Of a stretch of 20,865 nucleotides of DNA, positions 1-9,191 are shown piece after piece. The notes under the pieces were generated by a model that was given only the letters and a program-made list of their open reading frames with translations, did no database searches and was not told the origin of the DNA. Every line of letters begins with the position of its first letter. The first letter of the stretch is position 1. The DNA is taken from contig NW_014577065.1 in the NCBI RefSeq assembly GCF_000485595.1, forward strand, positions 524,385 to 545,249, read 5' to 3'. This DNA is from Priapulus caudatus. Its lineage: Eukaryota; Priapulida; Priapulimorpha; Priapulimorphida; Priapulidae. Both the position numbers and the translations under genes were made by a program.

Positions 1-426
1 TCGATTTCTGGTTTGTGACGCTCGCTGATTGGCTGATTGGCCCGCCACCACCGCCGCCGCCGCTGTGCCGGAACCGCCTGTATCATACAGGTTAAGCCTA
101 TAACTACAAAAGTTATGGACGGATTGTCATAAAATTTCAGGATACGTCAGAAATGGGCTAACTTAGAATTGATGAGATTTGGTGGTGATCCGGACCAATT
201 AATTAATTAATTCATTCATTAAAATAAAATTTTCAGGATAGGTCAGAAATGGGGTAACTTAGAATTGATTACATTTTGTGGTGATCCGGATCCAATTAAT
301 TATTTAATTAATTAATTAATTAATTAATTTTTCCACTTAATTAATTAATTAATTAATAAAAAATTTCACATTGAGAGAAAGCTGCCTTGGCGGAGGTCTG
401 TGCTCTCCGAGTGCTTTAGTTACAGA

Positions 427-430
<4 letters not shown>
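1..430. repeat. old interspersed repeat with AATT tracts
   Basis: No gene is visible here. A short CCG run lies at 46-63. A unit of roughly 80 bp occurs twice, at about 125-205 and 222-297. Both copies share a tract reading TCAGAAATGGG, then TAACTTAGAATTGAT, then GGTGGTGATCCGGA. AATT tracts follow at about 197-216 and 291-357. At 383-415 there is a block reading TGCCTTGGCGGAGGTC and CTCCGAGTGCTTT. From general familiarity, both blocks resemble the dispersed tail sequence of a non-LTR retrotransposon or SINE found in many animal genomes. I could not search a repeat library, so the class is a guess. Confidence 0.45.
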
Positions 431-467
<37 letters not shown>

Positions 468-560
468 ATATATATATAATATAAGATATGTGTGTGTGTG
501 GCGTGCGTGCGTGCGCGCGTGTGTGTGTGCGTGGTGTGTGTGTGTGGTTTGTGCTGTGTG

Positions 561-627
<67 letters not shown>

Positions 628-711
628 CCGCGCGCGCGCGTCTCTGTGTGTGCGGGCGTGCGTTGGCGTGTGTGTGCGCGCGCACGTGCGTGGGGCGTGG
701 GTGCGCTGCGT
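429..711. repeat. compound microsatellite (TC)n-(TA)n-(GT/GC)n
   Basis: TC repeats at 429-466 pass into TA at 467-478, then into long imperfect GT and GC tracts to about 711. The open reading frames across it (Cys/Val on one strand, His/Thr on the other) are simple-repeat artefacts. Its right part, from about 629, is shared with the microsatellite at 3330-3420 and marks the left edge of the duplicated unit. Confidence 0.9.
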
Positions 712-1202
712 GTGGTGGACAATTTCTTTTCATCAGACAACGAAGCTGACGCACGCCATAGCTTCGTGAGCAAACATTTAGAGTAATTAGTATTTTTTAA
801 ATGTTAATTAGAAATAGGTGAATTAGAGAGACGCCACTCCTCGTGACCGCTGAGGGATTGTACACATCGTAATATGCATAGCTCATGAAATAGCATGCGT
901 GCACAGTGCTTGAGTCGTACGATTTCACAGAGAATCTCTAACACCAAGCTAAAGGAAATACGTAAGAGCGGGGAAATTCAGGACACGAAAAACGTGTTAT
1001 AGCAATGAATTGAGTCGACGTGGTAACTGTGGAATACGTACAAGAGTGTGAATCGACGAAAATGTCATATGCAGTAACCTCTGCTGTAGGAATCTATGCG
1101 TCAACAACATGAGACATCAAGGTGCAGACGTAATGAGCCCAGATTGAGATCGCTAGTGAAAGGCACAGTTAGAATACGATCTTTAGCGTGAGGCATACTT
1201 TC
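712..1202. other. sequence downstream of GR1psi exon 3
   Basis: This follows exon 3 of the left copy on the minus strand and should be intron 3. I looked for the last receptor exon (a TYhhhhhQF-type ending) and did not find one. No other gene is supported. The same sequence recurs at 3421-3906. Confidence 0.5.
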
Positions 1203-2986
1203 GGTCAGAAGAAGACTTCGGGTGAGAGAGAAGAAGCCAGCACCAGTGAAACGCACGTCATTTGCATTCAACTAGACGACGAAAAGAATTCTCTGTGAAA
1301 TAAAAACTCAATTGCTTTAATTACCCCAAATAATTAAAGTAACACGCTTGCCGACAACTATTGCCCTGTGTTTATTATTAAAGGCATTCCGTTTTGCCAT
1401 CACTGACATATATGTCACGTTAGTTAATTTGGCCTCACCTACCCCGTTTGTGCTAGTTTTAAATATTCTTTCTAACCGGTTTATTAGATGAATGACCAGT
1501 ATAAAAAATACTATAAATTGGCTTAATTAATTAATTATTTAAATAACAGCATTGTAGCATCTAGGTTTAATCACCTGTAACTCTTCGTGATGAGAGAGAT
1601 CTGTTAGCTTCTCAAGCCCACTCTTTGGCTTTTGCGCCTAAAATTACGTTGAAATTACACAAAAAACAGAACCAAAACTATTTCTCGATACGGTTATGAC
1701 ACAATAATAATTAGGGGTAGCTGCTACTTCATATTGAAAATTAACCTAATCGTACTTTATATAAAGAGTAAATTTACATGTTGAAATGTATGCAAGAAAG
1801 TGAGCAAACAAGATAAGTGCCTATACGTTTACAGCTTTCACAATGACACGAAATTAATTCAGCGATCTTAAATGATTGACCCGCGGGGTGGGCACCATGC
1901 GAGGAACACACATGCGGGGGACACCCCATGCGAATTTATTCGCACGATCGCAGCGCGATTTTAAAACCGTTGCGGAATTCGCATGGTGTGTCCGCTCAAG
2001 CGCGGGCGAATTTCGCCGTGAATTTCATCCGCACCGAAATTCGCAGCGAGATTCGCATGGTGTGTCCCCCGCTTCAATCATTTATGATCGCTGAATTAAT
2101 TTTGTGTCATTGTGAAAACGACAACTGTAAACGCATTGGCACATTATCTGTTTGCTCGCTTTCTTGCATACATTTCAACATGTAAATTTACTATTCGCTT
2201 ACAATTGCTACTCCCGCTTACAATCGCTGCGGACGTGCGAATAAATTCGCATGTGTGTCCTCGCCCGCTTTAGTTAAGGTTGTGAAGGTTACATGCAGAT
2301 TTCATGTCGCATATCAACTCAGCACGCTGTTATATGCATTGATCTTTAAAACCAGTATTCCTGTAGCTTAATCGGTATTTATTCCAATCACGCGGATACA
2401 TATCTAAGTGCATGTCTTGAACTGTCAGCTATAGCTACCAACAAATAAGAAGCTCTGAAAATACTTTTCTGAGCATCTTGCTCCCTGTAGGATGATTAAG
2501 GTCAACCTATTATAAACAATAGTGTCGTGAAAAGTCCACAACTTAGCATAATACCCGAGTCGTCAACGGTAGATAATATAAATATTACCACGTATGTCAT
2601 TGATATTATCGTTATGACGGAGAAAACCACACTGAAGAGATCATGGGTGAGTAGAGAGCTTGCACATAGCTGACCATATCGCGTCATCTTTACGTATTGC
2701 AGACGCAACTCCTCTATTGACCATAACCTTGCATTACTGTCGGACGTGGGCTGATCGTCTTGATTGATATTCTTCTCTGCCCGCTCCCTCGCAATTAGTT
2801 CTTCGTTATGCGAGAAAGCTGATTAATTTTCTCGGTTAAAAAATCAAAATCTCTGCGATAAACGAACAGTGAGTACCAAATGTCAGAGGCAGACTGATGA
2901 CATACGTAATAATAATGCATTCATGATCAGCACGATGATCGTTAAAGCAACTCCTGTTGACATGTTGAAAAATTGTCACCAAAAAA
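1203..2986 (-). pseudogene. gustatory receptor pseudogene GR1psi (partial duplicate of GR1)
   Basis: This is the left-copy counterpart of GR1. An exon 1 remnant (2464-2986) corresponds to GR1 residues about 213-388 and carries about ten single-base insertions or deletions, so its frame is lost. One of them removes a G at the exon 1 donor. Exon 2 (1575-1637, 21 codons) is intact with AG/GT borders. Exon 3 (1203-1292) has an in-frame TAG where GR1 has the glutamine codon CAG (seventh codon), and its donor reads GAAAGT where GR1 and GR3 read GTAAGT. The 5' 212 codons and any promoter are absent because the duplicated unit ends at 2986. It cannot encode a receptor as read. The many one-base indels could partly be uncorrected sequencing error. 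Confidence 0.85.
1767..2262. mobile_element. foldback/MITE-like palindromic element, copy 1
   Basis: Long inverted arms at 1767-1879 and 2074-2192 pair imperfectly over about 113 bp (from GTAAATTTACATG to its complement). A second, staggered inverted pair lies at about 1916-1955 and 2225-2260. It is built on a GGGGGACAC end, CATGCGAATTTATTCGCACG and CGCAGCG. The core at 1960-2070 is rich in GAATTTCGC-type motifs and ATGGTGTGTCC. No transposase is present, so it would be non-autonomous. It lies in the receptor intron between exons 1 and 2. The GR2 intron lacks it and is about 480 bp shorter. Confidence 0.7.
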
Positions 2987-3238
2987 TCATTATGAAATAT
3001 ATATAGAGCTGGCAGGCAGGCGCTACAGCTGCTGTCAGGCCGCCTGTTGCCCCCGTGTACCTGTCTGTCTCTCGCACCTGTTCTACCACACACACACGTC
3101 TACCTCCCCGGGGGGAAGGGGAGCCAGAAGAGAAAGGTCAGAGCTGCGTATGGGCGAGAGCTACGTGTATGAATTAACCCGGTGTAGGAAAGGGGATGGG
3201 GAGGGGGAGAGATAGAGAGGGGAAGGAAGAAAGAGAGG

Positions 3239-3329
<91 letters not shown>
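2987..3329. repeat. junction filler with (GA)n-(GT)n microsatellite
   Basis: This is the sequence between the two duplicated units and matches neither unit's inner part. At 2987-3245 there is mixed sequence with a CCCCGGGGGG palindrome near 3106-3117 and a purine-rich run. (GA)n follows at about 3246-3291 and (GT)n at 3292-3329. The left copy has TC and TA repeats at the equivalent place, so the two flanks are not homologous outside the GT tract. I see no gene. Confidence 0.7.
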
Positions 3330-3337
<8 letters not shown>

Positions 3338-3420
3338 CGCGCGTCTCTGTGTGTGCGGGCGTGCGTGTGCGTGTGTGTGCGCGCGCACGTGCGTGGGTGC
3401 GTGGGTGCGTGCGTGTGGGG

Positions 3421-3906
3421 GTGACAATTTCTTTTCATCAGACAACGAAGTGACGGCACGCCATAGCTTCGTGAGCAAACATTTAGAGTAATTAGTATTT
3501 TTTTAAATGTTAATTAGAAATAGGTGAATTAGAGAGACGCCACTCCTCGTGACCGCTGAGGGATTGTACACATCGGTAATATGCATAGCTCATGAAATAG
3601 CATGCGTGCACAGTGCTTGAGTCGTACGATTTCACAGAGAATCTCTAACACCAAGCTAAAGGAAATACGTAAGAGCGGGGAAATTCGAGACACGAAAAAC
3701 GTGTTATAGCAAATTGAGTCGACGTGGTAACTGTGGGAATACGTACAAGAGTGTGAATCGACGAAATGTCATATGCAGTAACCTCTGCTGTAGGAATCTA
3801 TGCGTCATCAACATGAGACATTAAGGTGGAGACGTAATGAGCCCAGATTGAGATCGCTAGTGGAAGGCACAGTTAGAATACGATCTTTAGCGCGAGGCAT
3901 ACTTAC
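3421..3906. other. presumed GR1 intron 3, no terminal exon found
   Basis: It begins at the GTAAGT donor of exon 3 (rc of 3901-3906) and runs to the microsatellite. In GR3 the matching intron is 784 bp, so the last exon would be expected near 3120, beyond the edge of the duplicated unit. No TM7 ending of the TYhhhhhQF type is readable here on the minus strand. Confidence 0.5.
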
Positions 3907-3996
3907 GGTCAGAAGAAGACTTCGGGTGAGAGAGAAGAAGCCAGCACCAGTGAAACGCACGTCATTTGCATTCAACTGGACGACGAAAAGAATTCT
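3907..3996 (-). CDS. GR1 exon 3 (start of TM7)
   Basis: This exon has 30 codons with phase-0 borders: acceptor TTTATTTCACAG, donor GTAAGTATG. The peptide runs RILFVVQLNAND, then VRFTGAGFF, then SLTRSLLLT. It has the FTGAGFF turn seen in insect-type gustatory receptors (FTAxGfF), followed by the hydrophobic start of TM7. It aligns codon for codon with GR3 exon 3 (14501-14590) and with the damaged left copy. It is too short for ordinary ORF finding and was recovered by comparing the three copies. Assignment to GR1 rests on order, strand and phase. Confidence 0.85.
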
Positions 3997-4279
3997 CTGT
4001 GAAATAAAAACTCAATTGCTTTAATTACCCCAAATAATTAAAGTAACACGCTTGCCGACAACTATTGCCCTGTGTTTATTATTAAAGGCATTCCCGTTTT
4101 GCATCACTGACATATATTGTCACGTTAGTTAATTTGGCCTCACCTACGCCGTTTGTGCTAGTTTTAAATATTCTTTCTAACCGGTTTATTAGATGAATGA
4201 CCAGTATAAAAAAATACTATAAATTGCTTAATTAATTAATTATTTAAATAACAGCATTGTAGCATCTAGGTTTAATCAC

Positions 4280-4342
4280 CTGTAACTCTTCGTGATGAGA
4301 GAGATCTGTTAGTTTCTCAAGCCCACTCTTTGGCTTTTGCGC
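4280..4342 (-). CDS. GR1 exon 2 (loop between TM6 and TM7)
   Basis: This exon has 21 codons and phase-0 borders. The acceptor ends in AATTTTAG and the donor begins GTGATTAAA. The peptide starts AQKPKSGLEK and ends LSHHEELQ. It supplies the charged intracellular stretch that gustatory receptors have between TM6 and the TM7 exon. GR2 has the equivalent at 9811-9873 and GR3 a truncated one at 14822-14872. Conservation of this island, against poorly conserved flanking intron, supports it as coding. Confidence 0.8.
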
Positions 4343-4481
4343 CTAAAATTACGTTTTCAATTGTTGAAATTACACAAAAAACAGAACCAAAACTATTTCT
4401 CGAAACGGTTATGACACAATAATAATTAGAAGTAGCTGCTACTTCATATTGAAAATTAACCTAATCGTACTTTATTTAAAG

Positions 4482-5006
4482 AGTTAATTTACATGTTGAA
4501 ATGTATGCAAGAAAGTGAGCAAACAGATAATGTGCCTATACGTTTACAGCTTTCACAATGACACGAAATTAATTCAGCGATCTTAAATGATTGACCCGCG
4601 GGGGGGGGGGCACCATGCGAGGAACACACCAGCGGGGGACACCCCATGCGAATTTATTCGCACGATCGCAGCGGATTTTAAAACCGTTGCGGAATTCGCA
4701 TGGTGTGTCTGCTCAAGCGCGGGCGAATTTCGCCGTGAATTTCATCCGCACCGAAATTCGCCGCGATTTCGCTGCGGATATGATCGCAGCGAAATTCGCA
4801 TGGTGTGTCTCCCGCTTCAATCATTTACGATCGCTGAATTAATTTTGTGTCATTATGAAAACGAACTGTAAACGCATTGGCACATTATCTGTTTGCTCGC
4901 TTTCTTGCATACATTTCAACATGTAAATTTACTATTCGCTTACAATTGCTACTCCCCGCTTACAATCGCTGCGGACGTGCGAATAAATTCGCATGGTGTG
5001 TCCCCC
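4482..5006. mobile_element. foldback/MITE-like palindromic element, copy 2
   Basis: This is the same element as at 1767-2262, carried along by the tandem duplication. Inverted arms lie at 4482-4594 and 4817-4933, and the staggered terminal pair at about 4634-4673 and 4967-5006. The core is slightly longer than in copy 1, with an extra GCTGCGGATATGATCGCAGC hairpin near 4769-4791. It occupies most of GR1 intron 1 (4343-5203). Confidence 0.7.
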
Positions 5007-5203
5007 CTTTAGTTAAGGTTGTGAAGGTTACATGCAGATTTCATGTCGCATATCAACTCAGCACGCTGTTATATGCATTGATCTTTAAAACCAGTATTCC
5101 CATAGCCTAATCGGTATTTATTCCAATCACACGGATACATATCTAAGTGCATGTCTTGAACTGTCAGCTATAGCTACCAACAAATAAGAAGCTCTGAAAA
5201 TAC

Positions 5204-6367
5204 CTTTTCTGAGCATGTTGCTCCCTGTAGGATGATTAAGGTCAATCCTACTATAAACAATAGTGTCGTGAAAAGTCCACAACTTAGCATAATACCCGAG
5301 TCGTCAACGGTAGATAATATAAATATGACCACGTATGTCATTGATATTATCGTTATGACGGAGAAAACCACACTGAAGAAGATCATGGGTGAGTAGAGAG
5401 CTTGCACATAGCTGACCATATCGGTCATCTTTACGTATTGCAGACGCAACTCCTCTATTGACCATAACCTTGCATTACTGTCGGACGTGGGCTGATCGTC
5501 TTGATTGGATATTCTTCTCTGCCCGCTCCTCGCAATTAGTTCTTCGTTTATGCGGAGAAGCTGATTAATTTTCTCGGTTAAAAAATCAAAATCTTTGCCG
5601 ATAAACGAACAGTGAGTACCAAATGTCAGAGGCAGACTGATGACATACGTAATAATAATGCCATTCATGATCAGCACGATGATCGTTAAAGCAACTCCTG
5701 TTGGACATGTTGAAAAATTGTCACCAAAAAACATTTCCAATGGATGTAGCAAAGGGGCCGTAATGACCCTGATAAGCTCGGAGTTCTCAAACACAGATAT
5801 CATTGAGAAAACAAGCCAGGCCGCTAAGACGAAAAATACAGAAACGCAAGTAATGCCGGTCACTACCTTCACCTTCTTGCGGGCTAGCTTGATGGTTTCT
5901 CTATTTTTCCACACCTGCGAGCACTCCCACCATTTATACATCAGCGATGGCAACTTTGATGATCCGTGTAGAAACAACGCGACTGTCACAGTTCCATACA
6001 CTTGCATTATTGCCCAGATGATATTCGTTGTAATTTGTACAAAGCCGGATGTTCTGTAGTAAGTGATGATATAATGCGTTAGCCGCGCAAGGTTAAAGAC
6101 GCTCACAGAAACCCAGCCTGTAGATAATATAAACGAGATGCTTGTCTTTCTACGCACTACCACGACTTTTCCGCCCGACTGTGTCTCAACCTGAAGAGGT
6201 AACAGCCCAGAAATCTTAAGCATTATCATCCACACGCGAAACGTCTGTATAAATTCGCTATAAGAAATCTCATCGATAGTGACAGCAGAAGCATCTTCAT
6301 CTTGAGTTTGCAGTGCTATTTCCTTCAGATTTGACTGCTGCTCTGGCGACACCCGGCGTTTAGGCAT
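5204..6367 (-). CDS. gustatory receptor-like protein GR1, exon 1
   Basis: This is a predicted seven-pass chemoreceptor of the insect-type gustatory receptor family. Such receptors act as ligand-gated channels in the plasma membrane of sensory neurons, with an intracellular N-terminus. The exon encodes 388 codons: a short cytoplasmic N-terminus with GLLPLQV at 54-60, then hydrophobic segments at about 76-104, 109-134, 167-193, 224-256, 323-351 and 357-381. An IEELRLQYVKM block at 304-314 precedes TM5, as in GRs. The start at 6367 is supported by GR2, which opens with the same MPK..VSP motif. The donor GAAAAG|GTATTT is phase 0 and identical in place to GR2. Without splicing, the frame would add nine codons and stop at 5174. 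Exons 2 and 3 lie at 4280-4342 and 3907-3996; the terminal exon was not found. The ligand is unknown. The best alternative label is a divergent member of the wider GR/GRL superfamily. Confidence 0.85.
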
Positions 6368-6592
6368 GTTACTCGTTTCACGAATCGCTTTGATGATTAA
6401 CAGTTGCTGGTTAGGACTTGTCGACTGTGCTCTCTTTAACGTTACTAGCCCTACTTTATTGATGCAAATATATAGTTACGTCATATGCTTGTTGCTGGCT
6501 GATAATCTGTTAAGATCTGTCCATCGTGGTGCTCCCTTTTCAAATAGTGTTACGATACGTTCGTTTAGTTGATTTAATCTAGAATCGCACAG

Positions 6593-6603
6593 TGCGCATG
6601 CGC
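6593..6603. promoter_or_regulatory. NRF-1/EWG-like palindrome TGCGCATGCGC
   Basis: This is a perfect TGCGCATGCGC, the consensus core known for NRF-1 and its insect orthologue Erect wing. It lies about 226 bp upstream of the GR1 start codon. A one-mismatch version (TACGCATGCGC) lies about 268 bp upstream of the GR2 start. Binding is inferred only from the motif. Confidence 0.35.
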
Positions 6604-6721
6604 TTTAAAATGCTTCGCATTGTGAAATGCATTGGCTTATTTTATTGTGCCTAAAATTATATCCATACGGATATGAGATCTATATTTACACTGTTATCCT
6701 AAAATGTCTGTTAACAGATGT

Positions 6722-6803
6722 ATCCGCAACAATAACGGGTACTATTTGTTACGCTAAAAGCTCGAGAAAATGGCACTTTATGATACGGTGACATCAAATT
6801 TGG
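6722..6803 (-). promoter_or_regulatory. conserved GR upstream block (GR1)
   Basis: About 82 bp match the region upstream of GR2 (11755-11834) at roughly 80% by eye. Shared tracts include AACAATAAC, ACTATTTG, CGCTAAAAGC, GGCACTTTATGA and GACATCAAATTTG. A weaker third copy lies at 14936-14996. It sits about 355 bp 5' of the start codon. It may be a promoter or enhancer element or a 5' non-coding exon; the sequence alone cannot decide. Confidence 0.45.
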
Positions 6804-7512
6804 CCAAGCGTTACTGAATCATATTGCCCCCACACATACAAAGGCAAGAATACTGAAGAGTAACATTAATCAATAACGGCGTGTAAGCACGCAACATTTA
6901 CTGCAATTTTCTACTAACAGAATGCCTCGCATGTTGATGCGTATATTAGCTTAGCTTCGTCGGTTATTATATTTGTGACAATCTCGCGGGTAAAATTGCT
7001 ACGATATTCTGCACACAAAACCGGTCACATTGTGTTACGGTGGCAATATTTATTCGTTGTCTGTGAAAAATACCGCATTGTCCAGCTTGGTATACCGCAT
7101 GGTACAGCTATGTCACGTGCCATTAAATAAAAATTATTATTCCCCACTGAAGGTCTTTTGCTTGCTGGGTAGTGTTACCACCAAGCATAAATAAAACACT
7201 TTCTCGACACCGATGAACCCAACGATGAACACTTCAAACGGTTTGGATAAATGGACGATGGCCGCCAGATCATCATTATATCATGGGTAAACGTACTCTA
7301 ACCCAAAACTCCTTTAAATGTTTACTGGCGAACCTCACAATAATGTATGCCACATGATGCGGCAGATGTCACTGTGGGTTTGTTGATAATGTACGAAAAA
7401 TGTATGTAAGGTAAATTTGGTTTGGTTAGGTAAGGTTTGCGTTCATGAATGTTCATTGAGCTACGCGTAATAAATCATTTGTAGACCAAGGCTAGTAATT
7501 GGGGTTCTCATT

Positions 7513-7822
7513 AGGCGTGTTCACACACAAGAAAAACCGCGCTGCTCATCCCGCTAATAGCGGAGATAATAGTGAGCTAATTGTGTGGTTGTTCACACAG
7601 GCGGAAATATCTCGCTAATCGCCGAGCGGCACAACACGCCGCGGTGCAAATAAGCGCGCTTATTCCAAATTAGCGCAGTCGGAAGTGTTCTTTGCAGCGC
7701 GCTATTTTGAGCGCGATTTAGTGAGCTAATTGCGTTCACACTTGTAAAAAGCTCGGTTTTTCGAGCGGGCTGCAAAAACCGGGTTTTGCAGCCCGCTAAT
7801 TCGCGCCAGTGTGAACGCACCT
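7513..7822. mobile_element. 310-bp MITE with 14-bp terminal inverted repeats
   Basis: The left end is AGGCGTGTTCACAC and the right end is the complement of AGGTGCGTTCACAC, two mismatches in 14. Both ends are flanked by ATT (7510-7512 and 7823-7825), a candidate 3-bp target duplication. Internally it is GC-rich and repeats CGCTAATT and GAGCTAATT motifs in both orientations, plus CCGGGTTTTGCAGCCCGC hairpins near 7762-7797. No transposase is present. A 3-bp duplication and short inverted ends would fit a PIF/Harbinger-type non-autonomous element, but the superfamily is not proven. The 75-codon reading frame inside it is not a gene. Confidence 0.7.
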
Positions 7823-8015
7823 ATTATTAGTTGTTATGTAAACACTTCATTCACACACTTTTTTTAGAGGATATTATTAAATGTACATAAAATCTGTTTA
7901 ATTTTACTGATATAGCAGCCAAGCACATTTATTTAGTGCACTGTTTACAAGAAGTCCCTATGCAATTTATTTATCGGCAGTTTAGAAATGTAATTTTTAC
8001 AACTAAAGCTTTCAT

Positions 8016-8320
8016 GAAATTCTGACCAAATACACTTAGAACGTTAAAACGCCCCTAAGAATTCTATAAGTTTTCATCTGACATTATTACACTAATAATA
8101 ATGACGCCATTAAACCATTATGAATTCCATATGACTTTTCATCTAGCACGACTACACCACTAAGAATTCTGTAAATTTTCATCTAATACCGTCAGACTCC
8201 CAAGAATTCTGCGTATTTTGATCTCACACTGTTACAACCCACTATAATTCCCTGAATTCCAAACTAACAGCGCTACACGTCTAAGAATTCCACAAGTTGT
8301 GAACTAACGCCATCATGATT
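8016..8320. repeat. degenerate minisatellite, period about 40 bp
   Basis: About seven diverged units follow the pattern TAAGAATTC..TAAGTTTTCATCTAACAC and a short tail. Most units contain GAATTC or a near match: 8059-8064, 8120s, 8170s, 8202, 8245-8258, 8284. Unit lengths run from about 38 to 42 bp. There is no coding potential. It lies downstream of the GFAT exons. Confidence 0.6.
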
Positions 8321-8536
8321 AGCTAACACGTGCATACACGTGCTACTATATTTTTTTCTTCATGTTGTATAGCACTGTTTTGTACTGTATCACTCAGAAA
8401 TTTTATCATATTAACTGCTCAACACTATTGCATTTATCAGATTTTTTCTCCATGAAAAAGACTGTACATGTACTTGTATTTGAATTACATGCAATAAAGA
8501 TTTAATAATAAAAATAATAATAATAATAATACTCAC
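8321..8536. other. GFAT intron start with (AAT)n tract
   Basis: This begins, on the minus strand, at the GTGAGT donor of the GFAT exon (rc of 8531-8536). An AAT repeat at about 8500-8530 abuts the donor. The final GFAT exon, expected to read VDFPRNLAKSVTVE by family knowledge, was sought on the minus strand down to position 1 and not found. Confidence 0.5.
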
Positions 8537-8743
8537 GTCGCACTTCTTCAGAACGGCGATGTGGTACGAGAGCAGCTGTAGCGGGATGGTGGTGAGGATG
8601 CTGCTAAGGCAGTCAACGGTGTGCGGCACCTCGATGTATCGCATCTTCTCCACGTGCTTCTTCGTCTCGTCGTCGTCCTTCTCCAGGATGATGATCGGGC
8701 GGCCGCCGCGCGCCGTCACTTGCAGCAGTGCGTTCATGCATTT
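8537..8743 (-). CDS. Gfat: GFAT (glutamine:fructose-6-phosphate aminotransferase), penultimate exon
   Basis: This exon has 69 codons and phase-0 borders: acceptor TTGCACACAG, donor GTGAGTATT. It encodes the distal part of the second SIS (isomerase) domain. Recognisable family blocks are [30 protein letters not shown] and [21 protein letters not shown] makes glucosamine-6-phosphate from fructose-6-phosphate and glutamine, the entry step of the hexosamine pathway that supplies UDP-GlcNAc for chitin and glycosylation. It is a cytosolic enzyme. The frame is open, with no stops and good splice sites, so it looks functional. The next exon should carry the DFPRNLAKS lysine, equivalent to Lys603 of E. 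coli GlmS. It is not visible in the window. Confidence 0.93.
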
Positions 8744-9191
8744 CTGTGTGCAAGCAATCAAGAGACGGGTAAAGCAGAATTGTCATAAACATCATGAATA
8801 CTAAGTTTATAACGTAATGACTATGTATAAAACTTCATGTTGAAAGGATTAGACTCGCACTGTCAGAATTATTATAAGTTTCTCACATCGTGCCCCAGAA
8901 ACCAGCTGGCACAAGCTGGGGGAGCCTGAGGGGGACAGGTAGGAATGGAGAAGTTTGGCTGGTAAGCTAAATGCCCCATGGCATAAAAGGACAAAATAAC
9001 GAACAATCGTGGAGCAAGATAACCAATTAAGTAAAGTGAGTATAAGAATATAATTGTTTGTCTTTCATTAAAAGTGCTAACAACTGTCTTAAATCATATT
9101 CTTTTAACAAAGAGTGTGAGAAAATATTCTAAGAGTGAAGGGTATGGACTCCAACAAAGGCTAGCAACCAGCATGTCAAGGAATGACCTAC
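8744..9191 (-). other. GFAT intron between the two exons
   Basis: This is a 448-bp intron with GTAGGT donor and CACACAG acceptor on the minus strand. No further feature is seen. Confidence 0.8.

Larger units (their letters stand above)
629..2986. repeat. tandem duplication unit, left copy
   Basis: This stretch matches 3330-5731 almost base for base, by eye in the mid-to-upper 90s percent. It begins in a CG/GT-rich microsatellite and ends at a run of six A residues (2981-2986), after which the two copies diverge abruptly. Differences are mostly single-base gains or losses plus scattered substitutions. It contains the broken receptor copy GR1psi and one copy of the foldback element. Confidence 0.9.
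3330..5731. repeat. tandem duplication unit, right copy
   Basis: This is the partner of 629-2986. It carries intact versions of receptor exons 2 and 3, the 3' half of exon 1, and the second foldback element. Its right boundary (six A residues at 5726-5731) falls inside GR1 exon 1, which continues uninterrupted to the start codon. The right copy is therefore the ancestral gene and the left copy the derived one. Confidence 0.9.
6368..7512. promoter_or_regulatory. GR1 upstream region, otherwise non-coding
   Basis: This is 5' of GR1 and no gene is supported. It shares patches with the region 5' of GR2, including a TATA-like stretch (rc CTATATATTTGC near 6464-6475), a GCGCATGCGC palindrome at 6594-6603, and the strongly conserved block at 6722-6803. 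From about 6810 to 7512 I see only AT-rich single-copy-looking sequence. Confidence 0.4.

Noticed and set aside
400-786. Overlapping Cys/Val and His/Thr reading frames across the left microsatellite
   Set aside because: Composition of GT/CA repeats keeps all frames open; no domain or splice support. The same applies at 3100-3491 and 17815-18251.
3640-3790. Candidate GR1 terminal exon after an acceptor at about 3795, with an in-frame TQF
   Set aside because: The peptide is not hydrophobic, lacks TYhhhhhQF spacing and continues well past QF without a stop.
5640-6059. 139-codon plus-strand frame
   Set aside because: Antisense shadow of GR1 exon 1; the same kind of shadow appears over GR2 at 10207-11106.
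7593-7820. 75-codon minus-strand frame
   Set aside because: Lies wholly inside the 310-bp MITE and reads through its inverted repeat.
8016-8320. CRISPR-like array
   Set aside because: Units are contiguous and diverged with no constant repeat and variable spacer, and the genome is eukaryotic.
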